Positions 24,955-36,262 of a stretch of 64,000 bases of DNA are shown one piece after another. Under the pieces are notes generated by a model. It saw only the letters and a program-made list of their open reading frames with translations. It was not told the origin of the DNA and did not search any database. The stretch comes from Perca fluviatilis (Eukaryota; Chordata; Actinopteri; Perciformes; Percidae), in contig NC_053121.1 in NCBI RefSeq assembly GCF_010015445.1, forward strand, positions 32,043,434 through 32,107,433, written 5' to 3'. The translations under genes and the position numbers were made by a program. How positions within the stretch are numbered: the stretch's first letter is position 1; every line of letters begins with the position of its first letter.

Positions 24955-25628
24955 AATTAACCGTTAAACTGGTAACTGACAAAAAGAATTTTGACCGATT
25001 AATACTATCAGTTAAATAGTTAAAAAAATGTTTTTAACAAAGTATTTAAAAAAGGTTTGTTGTATGGTAAATGAAAAACAGGCTGTACAATCTATTTCTT
25101 AGCTCCTAGTTAACTTACTAGTGCAAACTTTTCACCAGCAAGTTGCATTTCATGTTGTTTTTTTTTAAGTTTGTGGCTCTCTGCTGGATGGTGCTCACAG
25201 CGGAGAACTACATGACACGTGCCACTATATCGATGATAACTGGCGGGTTAAATCTGCCGTCCTACACACAGTAATCTATGCCAGGCAGACACACAGCTGA
25301 GCTGACAACCTCGCAGGTGGATGATGTGGAGACAGGCTCGGACATATGCTCTACGGACAGCTGCGGACTTGTGTCAGTCGCACGGATATGCAAGCATTTC
25401 CAGTAAAGTGGCAGCATGTGTCCACAACAATGCACGCAACATTGTGGCTGCGCGACCCGTACAAGCCTGCAGCTGTCCACAGACGCAAAACAGGGAAATA
25501 AATGTCCGAACCTCCCGTAAGGGTGAACTGGGACTCAGTTGGCTGCTTGTCACTTAACTGTTAGAGATCGGTTAACAAGGGTCGGCTGTCTGTCTTTAAA
25601 AAAAAAAAAAATTGTATCAGCATCCCTA
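24955..25628 (+). mobile_element. 5'-truncated hAT (ZBED-like) transposon relic
   Basis: Its right end is ttgtatcagcatcccta at 25628. The reverse complement starts tagggatgctgatac, a hAT-type terminus. Sub-terminal gttaac/gattaat motifs occur near both sides (24958-25025 and 25560-25580). The interior carries broken transposase frames (see 25190-25500). No matching left TAGGGATG end was found, so it appears truncated there. Confidence 0.55.
25190..25500 (+). pseudogene. hAT/ZBED-type transposase fragment, frameshifted
   Basis: Read on the plus strand in alternating frames. One frame (about 25219-25269) gives CHYIDDNWRVKSAVLHTV. After a shift, another frame continues MPGRHTAEL and later KVAACVHNNARNIVAARP (about 25400-25460). 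The order is the C-H-[FY]-I-D-D-x-W-x-[VL]-K block followed by the C-[VT]-[HT]-D/N-N-A-x-N block, which I recognise from the catalytic core of hAT (ZBED4/ZBED6-like) transposases. Several residues and frames are lost, so it is a fossil. It covers a different part of the protein from the 29642-29956 fragment. Confidence 0.65.
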
Positions 25629-25730
25629 GTAGCTAATTAACAAATGCTAAATCACGTTGGTGAACATCAAGTTAGCATGAGGATGTTAGCATACTGACGT
25701 TAGCATTTAGCTCAAAGCACTGCATTTAAT
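25625..25730. mobile_element. 'gttagcatg' fish repeat fragment
   Basis: Clustered gctaat, gttagcatgaggatgttagc and gttagcatttagctcaaagc, a phrase seen in many fish repeats. A related stretch is at 29075-29230 (gctaatgttagcatgttaac and ggtgttagcatttcgctt). Ends were not resolved. Confidence 0.4.
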
Positions 25731-27067
25731 AAACATTTTTACATCTCATTTTCAGGTTCTAGCTACAGGTTGGGAGCATTAATTAGGCTCAAGCAAAGCC
25801 AGTGAACGACTACAGCAGAGTAACAATTGCACTTCTCATACAGTCAATTTAAAACTCACAACAGGTGGGAGTAAAACATGTATCTCGTCTTTCTTTCTTA
25901 CTACTTCCCCTCCATGACAATTACCCGCCTCCATTTTCTATTTTTCTACCCTTTTATCTCCTTCTCTTCCTCTTCCCATCCACAAAAGCTTTCTATGGTC
26001 TCTTATCCACCCATCTCCGTCCTAATGAAATTTCCTGAGTGCTGATCAAAGACGGAGTCTGTGCCTTGTCAAAAAGCACACAGGAAAGGAGAATGTTGCG
26101 GCGCTTTTCAAGCTCCTGGTCAGGAAGCCAGCGAGTCTCTGTCTTTCTTCCATTTTTTGTTTTCTGGGTGTCCTCTTTAACTTACTTATACTGTCATATT
26201 GCTTATACTGTAAGGAACTGTTTTATTCTGAAATAACATATCCATTATTATACAGCCCCTAAACCGACACTGTATTAAGCGATTGCTTTTAAAGTCATTT
26301 TCTTAACAATTAGACCTTTTCTCTTGGTGATATTTTTATATACTCACATTCTCTATAAAAGAGATTTGGAAAATGTGTTTGAGATGATTTCCGTCACAAT
26401 AATGTTTTTAACAAAGCTTTCAGAAGCTTCTTGCCCCAATTGATAAGCATTTTAAAGTCAAAACTGAATTGATTAATATATTTTATTCTTAAGATTGTAT
26501 GTAGACGTAAAAGTGAAGTGATATGTTGAGCTATTGATGATCAATTTAAGTTGAAACTGATGTTTTGTATTTAAACCATTACATATTTTCCTTATCTTTT
26601 CATTTCCAGACATTTGCCACTCCCGTACTCATTCAGCTCTTCCATGCAAGCATCATTTAAAATCCTTTTTCTATTTGAAAAATAATGATTTTTATACATA
26701 ACAATCACAGATGTCAACTAAAAAAAAAGTGCATTAAGAGTCGGCGCATCTGCAGTTGTTTTATGTAAACTGGTAACAGTTCACTGCAAATGTATCAGCA
26801 CTTGGAGATACTCCTTGGAGAAATCCTCCACATACAAATTTGGGGTCACCCCCCCTCCACCCCCGCCCAATTTCTAGCCCACTTGTGGAGAATTGATCCA
26901 TTGCTGTGGTAGGGGACTGACAACAACTTCCTCCACCTCTGCAACTGGTTGCTGGCTCATTTCAAACTCAATTAGCGTTGAGGCGGCTGAGAAACTGTCT
27001 TGAGAGTGTGTTTGCATGTGTGTGTATATCTGAGAAGAAGGGAAAAAAAGATGTATAAAGAGGAACA

Positions 27068-27091
27068 GAGAGAGAGAGAGAGAGAGAGAGA
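27068..27091. repeat. (GA)n microsatellite
   Basis: Perfect GA run of about 24 bp. Confidence 0.95.
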
Positions 27092-27238
27092 AAAAGAAAC
27101 TCTTAACAGTAGGGAGGGGGTCATGCCCCTGTGTGGACAGATGGGGAAACCCCAGGCGTCCTTCCACAAGCCTCCCTCTCAGGAAGTGGTCTCCCGGGCA
27201 GCTGAGAAATCCGATTACCTTCTCCCGCCTGCACCCCC

Positions 27239-27241
<3 letters not shown>

Positions 27242-27299
<58 letters not shown>
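27242..27299. repeat. (TG)n microsatellite, about 58 bp
   Basis: Perfect TG run that links unrelated flanking readings into a spurious long minus-strand frame. Confidence 0.98.
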
Positions 27300-27300
<1 letters not shown>

Positions 27301-29344
27301 CAAGGTTCAAGTAATTTGAATGAGAAACCTATTATAAATTGGGAACGGAAGCTGCCAAATGGACAGATAGGCACCCCACATTCACCCCCCACCCCCTACG
27401 GCTTGAGCACCCTACCCGCCTTTACCGCCCCTATGCCACCACTTCGCGACACTGACTGTCAGTTCACACCGAAGATAGGCGAGCATTTCCATACCAATGG
27501 TAGGATATGATGGGACAAATGAAGATTAATGGGGCGCTGGGGTGTCAATGAAGTCATTGTCGACTCTTGGTGCAGCAGAGGAGGCTCCTGGGGTCCTCAG
27601 CTGTTTGATGGACAGAGTGGGAGGGATGGGGAGAGGAAGGAAGGGGAAGAAAGTGGCATTTACTTTAGTTTGAAAGGAGCAGGCCTGATGTCCATCTTTC
27701 AACCACTGCTGCAGGACCGTGTTGATTTCCTCTTCTTATCAAGTTTAAACAAGGTTGTTTGGAGTTGGGGAAACTCTTGCCTCATCTGATTTAGACTCTG
27801 CAGCACTTTTTCAATCTCCGGAGTTGTATTAATACCCGAAGCCTAACTTTTATTTAACTGAGACATCCTGTCCTTTTGCACAAAGTCGTCCAACTTCCTC
27901 TGGCCTTTGTATTACATCAGTGACAAACATGACCAGGTATGCAACAACATACAGACATAACATGACTAATGCAGCTGAATCACATCCTAACAAATGGATA
28001 ACAAAAGATAACAAATAGATAGTTTCCACACAAGCACACAAAGTCCCGCCACTTCCTCTTGCTTTTGTGTTACTTTTGAGATCCAGGATAATCTGTTCTT
28101 GTGCCAAACAAATACACACATTTTGCCCTCTTTACCTTCAAGGCATCATCTGCTCTTTTGGGGAATAAAGTAATGGTCCAGTGGCCAATGTCCATTCCTC
28201 TGCATGGTGTGTCACATGTCACCAAACAACACCCTCCTCCCCTTCTCGCCTCCACCTTAAAAAAAAGTTACACTTCCTCTTTCCTTTGTATTGCGCCAAT
28301 CACCCAGGCCCACCTCTGACCTGCCGTGACAGGGCTGTGGTGATTGATTAGCACCACCAGGGATTATTTATCCTGCTTGTTCAGTAGGAAGAACCCCCTG
28401 TCGCTCTGTTTGTCGAGCAGCTGTCCATCTAGTTGATTGTACAAACAAACGCACACACACACTCACACAAGATGTCCCTCTTACCATTTGTAGTTTGTCT
28501 ATAACCACATTTTGACTTATTTTTCCTCCTTCAGTTTGTTGGTGTTGGCGGCATATTCCTCAGGAAAGATTGAGAGTGTTGGATTGTTGTTTCGCTGAAT
28601 AGCCTATTTGTTTACCCTAATGTGCGCTGGGCTTCATCCATGCTATCAGGAGGCAGGAGTGCTTACAGTGGAGAAGATTACTTGCAGATGGGTCTTTGTT
28701 TGGGACCAGAAGTTCCCAACTGGGCTCTTATCAGATCAAGGGGCGAAAACAAAACAGAGAGGCAATAGAATTAGAGTTGAAAGGACAGTATGTCTATCCT
28801 GAACAATTAACATGGCTGAATTTCACAGTTGTCAATGGATAATGAGACTCCAGGGCCTTGACACTTGTGATCTCATATAACCGTTATTATACATTTCAGA
28901 CAAGGAAAGAACATAGGACGTGTGAAGGGTTGCAAATTACTTGTTTTGTCTGACAGACATCCCAAATATATTTAGTTTACAATGATATAAAAAATAGAAA
29001 AGCGGGAAATCTCTTTTTTTGAGAAGATGGTAGAGTCAGTCCACTAGTGGCATGACTCTATGGATGGCAGTAACTAATTGCATTAGCTTAATAGCTAATG
29101 TTAGCATGTTAACATGCTAAACTAAAATGGTGATCACAGTTAAACCCGCTTAACATCAGTAGGCTATAGCCTTGTCATTGTGAACGTTTATACATGCATA
29201 TAGGTGTTAGCATTTCGCTTAAAACTAGTGCTGTCAGTTAAATGCGTTATTAACGGCGTCAATTTTTTTATCACGAGATTAATGTTCTTTTTGGCCTAGC
29301 AAACTTTGTAGTTTTTTTCACATGCTGTTGCAACAACTATTAAC

Positions 29345-29566
29345 TAGGGATGCACCGAAATGAAAATTCTTGGCCGAAACCGAAAACCGAAAAAGAGGAA
29401 ACCAAGACCAAAAACAAAAAACCAAAAACACCGAAAGAAATTATGCCAATTGTTAGTACCATAGCATTTATGGCTATGACTGTGTACTAACTTTACTAAA
29501 ATCAAGGCATTGCAATTGTATAAATTAATATTAAAGTTTAATAGCCTAAGAACAGAATAGCTTACC

Positions 29567-29636
<70 letters not shown>

Positions 29637-30128
29637 TTTATTTAAGGCACTCTGCAGGATTTCACTGAACATATCAGACAACGAGGGTGCATGCCCCTCA
29701 TCTGGTGCAGAGAGACGAGTCTTTTTTTCTGCGCTCTGATCTCCTCCTGTGCTGGGCGCTGCTCCGTGCGCACTCCGTCTCCGTCTCCACGCAGGTTCTC
29801 CGCATCCATCGTGGCCTGGATCATTTCTCGTGCGCCCTGCTTTATTTCCGCATCCAAGTAATGGTCTTTATAACGCGGATCAAGTACAGTCGCGATGAAG
29901 CGCAGAGGATCCGAACAGATCTCACTGAAACGTGTGCTGACAGACTCTAAGAGCACTTTTCATTGTTGTCACTCCGTGGTCCGTCTCAACCTCTTTGCTT
30001 AGGAGACGCTTTGCAGGTGGAACGGATCGGGTACTGACACACGTGCAGGTCGCGTTTTCTGTTTGCATCATCACAACATTTCGGCTGTATTGTTTCGGTG
30101 ATAAAAGTATTTCGGCCATGCATCCCTA
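29345..30128 (-). mobile_element. hAT element remnant with transposase fragment, 784 bp
   Basis: Left end tagggatgcaccgaaatg and right end cggccatgcatcccta are imperfect inverted repeats (reverse complement of the right end: tagggatgcatggccg). The flanks are ctattaac (29337-29344) and ctattaaa (30129-30136), a 7-of-8 target duplication. Sub-terminal ccgaaa repeats lie at the left. Inside are an (ATT)n at 29568-29636 and, on the minus strand, part of a transposase gene. It is internally deleted, because only about 100 codons of transposase remain. Confidence 0.85.
29642..29956 (-). pseudogene. hAT transposase fragment (ZBED-like), minus strand
   Basis: A 104-codon frame whose start reads MLLESVSTRFSEICSDPLRF, followed by IATVLDPRYKDHYLDAEIKQ and GAREMIQATM. 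The [AT]-x-L-D-P-R-[YF]-K block is the hallmark of the hAT transposase region just before the C-terminal dimerisation domain. The rest of the protein is missing, and the frame runs out into the (ATT)n tract and the element's left end. The first Met is probably an internal residue, because the ancestral frame continued upstream. It lies wholly inside the hAT element at 29345-30128, in the same orientation. Confidence 0.75.
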
Positions 30129-30131
30129 CTA

Positions 30132-30657
30132 TTAAAGGTCCCATGTCATGAAAATGTCACTTTATGAGGTTTTTTAACATTAATATGAGTTCCCCCAGCC
30201 TGCCTATGGTCCCCAATTGGCTTGAAATGGTGATAGGTGTAAACCGAGCCCTGGGTATCCTACTCTGCCTTTGAGAAAATGAAAGCTCAGATGAGCCGTT
30301 CTGGAATCTTGCTTGTTATGAGGTCATAACAAGCAAGATTACCTCCCCTTTCTCTGCTTTGCCTGCCCAGAGAATTTAGTCCAGCAATGAGAAAGAGAGA
30401 GACATCATGGCTTTCAAACGAGAAAAGTGGCAGTTGGTCAAGGCCACACCCCCACTCTCCACCTTGCCCCCCCCCCCTCTCCTCCTCAATAGCTACACAC
30501 ACAGAAATGGCACATCCTAAGGAAAGCTCATTGTGGGACTGGCTCTAGTGGCTGTAATTCTGTACCAAGGCTGAATTTCGGGAAAGAGACTTCAGATACA
30601 GTATTAGGGGACCACTAAGGTCTATATAAAAGCATCCAAAGAGCACCATGTCATGGC
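30132..30657 (+). mobile_element. Fish MITE with TTAA junction ('ggtcccatgtcatg' family)
   Basis: Begins ttaaaggtcccatgtcatga and ends agagcaccatgtcatgg, with catgtcatg as the terminal inverted core. The interior has cctgcctatggtccccaatt, ggcttgaaatggtgatagg, gaaagctcattgtgggactg and ggtctatataaaagcatcc, which I recognise as a very common percomorph repeat. TTAA at the left end suggests a piggyBac-like target. The right TTAA is not present, so that end is eroded. It abuts the hAT element directly. Confidence 0.75.
30305..30340. repeat. Perfect inverted repeat, 17-bp arms
   Basis: Arms aatcttgcttgttatga and tcataacaagcaagatt are exact reverse complements with a 2-bp spacer (gg). They lie inside the MITE at 30132-30657. 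Confidence 0.95.
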
Positions 30658-30957
30658 CATGACCTGCAAGTGTGGCCGTAGACTCCTAATCATGTTGCTG
30701 TATGACATTTTTTTTAAAACAAAAATCATAACTTAGGCCACTTTCTGAAACTTTCAATTGCATTTTGCGTCTTCCTGGTGATGGAGTTGTGTGGGTCGAC
30801 TAAGCAAACACCATCTGATCTGAAAAGACTGTAAAATGTGGTCGAGGAATAAACTGTTCACCTCACATTAGCAAAATTGTTGTCACTTACTTTACTATGA
30901 AATGGTCTACTGACCATTTCAGCACAGGCTTTTTTCCAGCCTTTGTTTTCTACCACC

Positions 30958-30990
30958 ATTTGTTGGTTAAGTTTAACTTAACCAACAAAT
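30958..30990. repeat. Perfect palindrome, 16-bp arms
   Basis: Arms atttgttggttaagtt and aacttaaccaacaaat are exact reverse complements with a single-base spacer (t at 30974). It is not part of a repeat that I recognise. Confidence 0.95.
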
Positions 30991-31842
30991 AAATAAATTT
31001 AGTCACTTTGGATGCACAAATATCCTCTTGAGGACACAAGATCACATCCTTCTCAGCTACTGATGAAGTGCTTTCAGTAAATATATTTTATAAATATAGG
31101 TATTATTAAACTATAATTATACAGACAAATTGTGTCTCGACTGGTGAGCACAGTTGAACCACCTACAAATTTCCTCTCTCCCAGCGTTATTTACAGTATC
31201 TACAAATTTCACTCACTGTGTTGTGGATGAACTTGTGCCAGAATGCTGTTTGAGTCACCTAACAGCTCTCCAGGTGTGTTACCATGTTGGAACAATGACA
31301 ACAAATAAATGGCTGCAACACCTTCCTTCCTGGGAATGCTGTTTGTCAGATGTTGCCCGATAAAACACTAAAGTTAGCTCTGGTCTAATTATACAATATT
31401 GAAATTGCAAAATTGGGAGTAAAACAGGCTTAAATAATGTTTATTTTTCTGACTGCAAATAATGAGTGATTCAAAGATCAAGCTATTTCTTTGCTCGTAT
31501 GTAATCGGTCTTAACATGGTTTTAAAGATGTAAAAAGATCCTTTTATAGAATGCTAAATATTTTACAGCATTTATTTATCATTTTTTTGTTATCTCATCT
31601 TCCACCGCTTCAAAATACCTTGACCTTTTTATACACTCATGTTCTGTGTTAGATCTGTTCACATGCTCCACCCTCTGAAAATCAGACCCTTGCACTGTAG
31701 TGTGGCTTCTGAACAGGAGATGGTGCCAAACTTGACATGGGCAGTTCTTTTGACAATTATGATCAATACTGACAATTCTTACAGATTAATAGCCTGCCAA
31801 AATAATTGCAAATGCTTACAAAATATTTCAAACCTGTCCCTA

Positions 31843-31974
31843 TGGCCCCTATGTTGCTCAATGGATAAAGTGAGAAAGCTCTGCTGTTAGGGGTTTAATC
31901 CTCACTGAGGACAAAGTATGTACTCCAAGTGATACAGTGTAAGGCATTTAGATAAAAGTGATGACTAAATGCCA
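31843..31974 (+). mobile_element. Short tRNA-headed SINE with LINE-like tail
   Basis: An A-box-like ttgctcaatggataaag and a B-box-like aggggtttaatcctca are followed by aaggcatttagataaaagtg and atgactaaatgcc. The last phrase is the conserved tail seen in many fish SINEs of the L2-partner type (ttggataaaagcgtctgctaa). It belongs to a different family from the SINEs at 7251, 39900 and 40466. Confidence 0.65.
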
Positions 31975-32799
31975 AGATGTAGCCAACTTTCCTTGTGGCT
32001 GGCAACAGCAGGAAACATCACACTAAAAGGAGTTTTACCACATAAAAACAGGCTGAAAGTGATGTCTCAAGGAACTCTGTGGTATTATTTAATATTCTGT
32101 AGTATTGGATTATGATACTTTGTGCAGTATAGCAGCGCCACATTTTTATGTTGTCTCTCTAAATGTGGCAGTTATTTGGTTTTTCTATCCATTTTTTTCT
32201 GTCATTCACTGAAATGTAGCTCTACAGCATGATGCACGGCACTGAAACATGAGCCCTCGTGAGATATTTTATGAGCCTTCATGGTCTTGTGGTCTTGTGT
32301 CCCAACACATGCTTCCAGTAACACCCGCTAGCGTTGTAATTGTGCAACATGTGACTATTTCATGGTCACTATTTATAATTCTAAGTCATGCTTGTTTTCA
32401 CAGAGTTAGTGGTCCTTTTTAATCTTAAGACCCACAAAATGCACCATTTATATCCATTAAGTGGGCCTCTCCGACTGTAATTTATAATTTCATGCACACT
32501 GCAGTGCAACTGGCCCCGTGTCTTCTTCTTAACAAGCTTGTCTGTGTTGATAAAACTGCATTTATAAAGTCCTTTGGCCTACTGAGCTTTAGCAAGAGTC
32601 ATACAAAGTAAATACCCGACATCAGGCCAGTTTGAGCAGCCTGAACATCTGCCAGTGTTTTCAAGCCAGTCTGGACGTTGCTAATTGTAATCACAGTCAA
32701 ATTCCACCAGACTGTAATTAGTGGGCCACTTGGTAAATATTCAGGCATTAGCTAAGTGCAGCTTTGATTTTTTTTCCTCTTGCATTTAGAGCTCACGTC

Positions 32800-32945
<146 letters not shown>

Positions 32946-34662
32946 TCCAGGCTTGCATGTCGCAGATCAGTTGTGTTTAGCCAATGATTTATGCTTTTAT
33001 CACTTGCCTGGTGAACCAGAATGACATTCGTGAAAGTGATATTGTGACTATTTAGAAAGTGACAAATAACTTATGAATGATGTTAAAGAAAATTGCATTG
33101 ACTCTCTTACACTGTGTTGTGATTGGAAGTCATTGTTGTGTGACACAATTCATGGTTGATTCATCTGTCGATTTATTCTTATAGAGTAATCAATTGATCT
33201 CTTAAATTTCAGAAAACTCAAAGTAATGTGTTGAAATTTCTTGTTTTGTTCTTGTATTGGTAACCCCATCTGACTCCAAAGTAAAGTAACCTACGATGTG
33301 TGTATCTGATGCACATTGTGCTTTAGTTTATGTGCGTTGGCTCGTTTAAATACTAAAGACTGTACGTTAAGACTTAGTGAAGAGAACCTCCTATGAGTCT
33401 TTGTTATTTGGCCTCACACGTGGGCATCGGAGGATCCTTAAAGTTTTCTCTGTGAATACCTTTTGTTTTGCCTTTTGTTTGGCAGTAACCTCCACCTGAG
33501 CCATACCTCCACTCAACAGGAAACAACCCTTAGCTAAAAGAACGACTATAAGCCAGCCAGTCAAAACAGGCCATATTTTATTTTGTGTTGGACTGACGTT
33601 ATCATCTCCCAAGCTTTGCTCTCTTCTCGTGACGAGCCAAGCATGATGGAATCTCTATTGGTGCTGTCTTAAAGGATTAGAGCTTATTCACCGGTTTTTT
33701 CCTGACTGCACAGTTCTAAATAGGGCCCCGCTGCCACAGTACAGGGTGTCCTGCTAAAGCTGAGCCGAGCTGTTGATATTCTCCACACCGTAGCTATTAG
33801 GGTCTCTCTGCTTAAATGCTGCATTCTGTTTAGCTGTTTTCATTCAAGGTAAAGTTCTTAATATTAACCACTAGCTGCAGTTTTGGTATTATTCTCTTTG
33901 CACAAACACTGTTCTCTCACCATCCTGTTTTGAGAGTATTTAAAGTATTTCCTGCCCTGGTTGTGTTTCAAAGATGCAGTAATGAGAAGGCAGAGTGAGA
34001 GTTTTGGCTTGTGGCTTAGTGAAGCTACAGTGGCAAAAGAAAACAAAAATGTGTGTGTGTGTATCTTTGCAAGCAAGTAATGGGATACCACCTAGGGATG
34101 GATGAGCTCTGGGAAGCTGTGTGCATGCGTGTTAGTGAGCATTGGGGGAGCAGGATCCCCAGGCAAGTATCAAACTTCAAGGGCTGTATTAGTATCAGCT
34201 TACACATGTGTGTGCATCCAAGAATACCACCACAAAAAGCCTCCAATCCGACCAGGCGCAGAAAAAACCTGCAAGACCAGACTGACTCTGGTTATCTAGC
34301 CGCAAAAAGATTGAACTCAGTCGAAGAGAGTGTAGTAGCAAGTACAACTGAGCTTAACAAAGTTAAAGTTTTTAACAGTGTTATAGGAATTCCTATTTTG
34401 ATGTAATTTAGTATGCACAGTAGAACAGCAGTCTGTCAGAAATACATATCATGCACATAAACACATTTAAATCAGCTTTAAGATAGGGAAAGAAACTGCT
34501 TGTGTTTTTAGCTGGTGATCAAACTACATGCATGTTTTATCCATTTTTCGGTTTCTTGACATAGTGCTCTCTATGTTAAAGAAGTACAAGACTTGCCATT
34601 TGTAAATCAAAAGACACTGCATTTCCGTCAGCTAGAGAGAAAGACATGATGATGGTGAAGGG

Positions 34663-34664
<2 letters not shown>

Positions 34665-34723
<59 letters not shown>

Positions 34724-34724
34724 T

Positions 34725-34784
<60 letters not shown>
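34665..34784. repeat. (GT)28-T9-(GT)28 compound tract
   Basis: Two GT runs of similar length (34665-34720 and about 34730-34784) separated by T runs at 34720-34729. Confidence 0.95.
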
Positions 34785-34786
<2 letters not shown>

Positions 34787-35335
34787 GCGGGGAGGAGGGA
34801 GTGAGGGAGGGATCGGGAGGAAATGAGGGCTCTTTGTGCTCTGCTACCTGGCAGACATCTCCAGCATGTGTCGTCTTGCCTCTTGGCAAGCCGAGACCAC
34901 CGGCGCCCTTGGAATGCTCTCAGTTCAGGAAATCTCGTTTATTCTCACAAATGCTACTCCTAACCTCCTCTTTTTTGCAATACTGCTGCAGACCTAGTAT
35001 ATTTTCCTCTTTTTACGTCTCTTTATTGCACTTTTTTTATTGCCTTTTTGTTTTTCTTTTGTCCTCCTGTCTGTGTATCTACGACACTGACAAAGATTCT
35101 TCTGTTCTCTTTATACTGATCCTTTTAGCATGGCAGAGTTGTTATATCAAATGAGTGTGGGCAATGTTACTAATCAGTGAACATAATGAATGAATTACAT
35201 TCACCATGATAGCAGATTTTATCAACCCTAATGGGCACAATAAGGGCACAGTGGTCTTTCATACATTGTGGCTACCATCCAATCAGTTGCTTTCTAGCCC
35301 GCACATACTGTGTAAATCAGTATATTCTTATATTT

Positions 35336-35422
35336 TACAGGATCCGTTTGGACGATAGGCCCAAACGATGCAAAACGTGCGTTTGCATCAAAAAGCGTCA
35401 CGGTGTGGATGGCCCCCTAGTT
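35336..35422 (-). mobile_element. Fragment of the 'ggggccatccacac' MITE
   Basis: On the minus strand it reads ggggccatccacaccgtgac, then gctttttgatgcaaacgcac and gttttgcatcgtttgg, ending gtccaaacggatcctg. It matches the first 85 bp of the copy at 23688 and lacks the rest. Confidence 0.75.
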
Positions 35423-35871
35423 GCAGTGCAGATGATTAGGTGTTACAAAGCAACAACAGCAACACTGTTTTGCACTAACATGGAGGTACAGTGAGGCATT
35501 TGATGGTACTGTGCCTACCTGAAAAAGATTGGTTGTTGTCAACTCAGGTTATTTTAAATACAAATAATTTAACAACCGATATGTCCCAGTAAACTGTTGT
35601 GTCTTTAGTGCATACATCTCTCCTCTACAGATAGGAATTCCATGAGTTGCTCAGTTAACCTGAACATTGTCAACTACTGTAGATAGCATACATTTAGCAA
35701 AGCAATGGTTTGTGCTAATTCTCAGTTCAGTTCAGAGAGCTTTATTGTCCCTCAAAGGGAAAATTTGATCGGCAGTTGGCGGAACAAAAAACAGCAAAAC
35801 ACTTTAACTTAAAATTCTAGCTTCTGCTAGATGTGTTATCTAGTGTGTTAGATGGCAGTTATGGTTAGACG

Positions 35872-36262
35872 ACACCTAGTCTATATACTTGGTGTTCAAA
35901 TTCCGGGATTGCTCCCATGCAGCGGGAAATTCCGCCCGATGCATGTATTTTCCGTTTCCTTCCGCTTTCTTTGTGTTGGAATTTTTTTATTCGGTGGATT
36001 TATGAGGACTATGGTTAACTGCTCCTCAGATCTCTGCAGGCTAAATTTAGACAGCTAGCTAGACTATCGGTCCAATCTGAGTTTTCTCTCGCACGACTGT
36101 TTTACAGCGGCTCTGTGCGGAGTTTAGCACCACCCGTGACAATTCTGATTGGGTTAAAGAAATGCCAATAAACCAGAGCATTTTCCTCCCATACCCGAAT
36201 GCTATTTGGAGCAGCCTTCCTTCCTTCAGCACGCTTTGAAGGAGGGTCTGGCAAAGCAACTA
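35872..36262 (+). mobile_element. Fish non-autonomous DNA repeat
   Basis: The stretch holds tctatatacttggtgttcaa, gcgggaaattccgcccgatg, ctgctcctcagatctctgca, agacagctagctagactatc and ggagggtctggcaaagcaac in that order, which I recognise as a frequent percomorph repeat. The minus-strand reading of 66 codons inside it is part of the repeat and not a gene. A preceding agctttattgtccctcaaag (35739-35758) resembles another fish repeat fragment. Confidence 0.65.

Noticed and set aside
26874..27392. 172-codon minus-strand open reading
   Set aside because: Runs through the (TG)n and (GA)n tracts, which lack stops in some frames. No protein-like composition outside them.
34669..35154. 161-codon plus-strand open reading
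   Set aside because: Starts inside the GT tract and continues in Ser/Leu-rich, non-homologous sequence.
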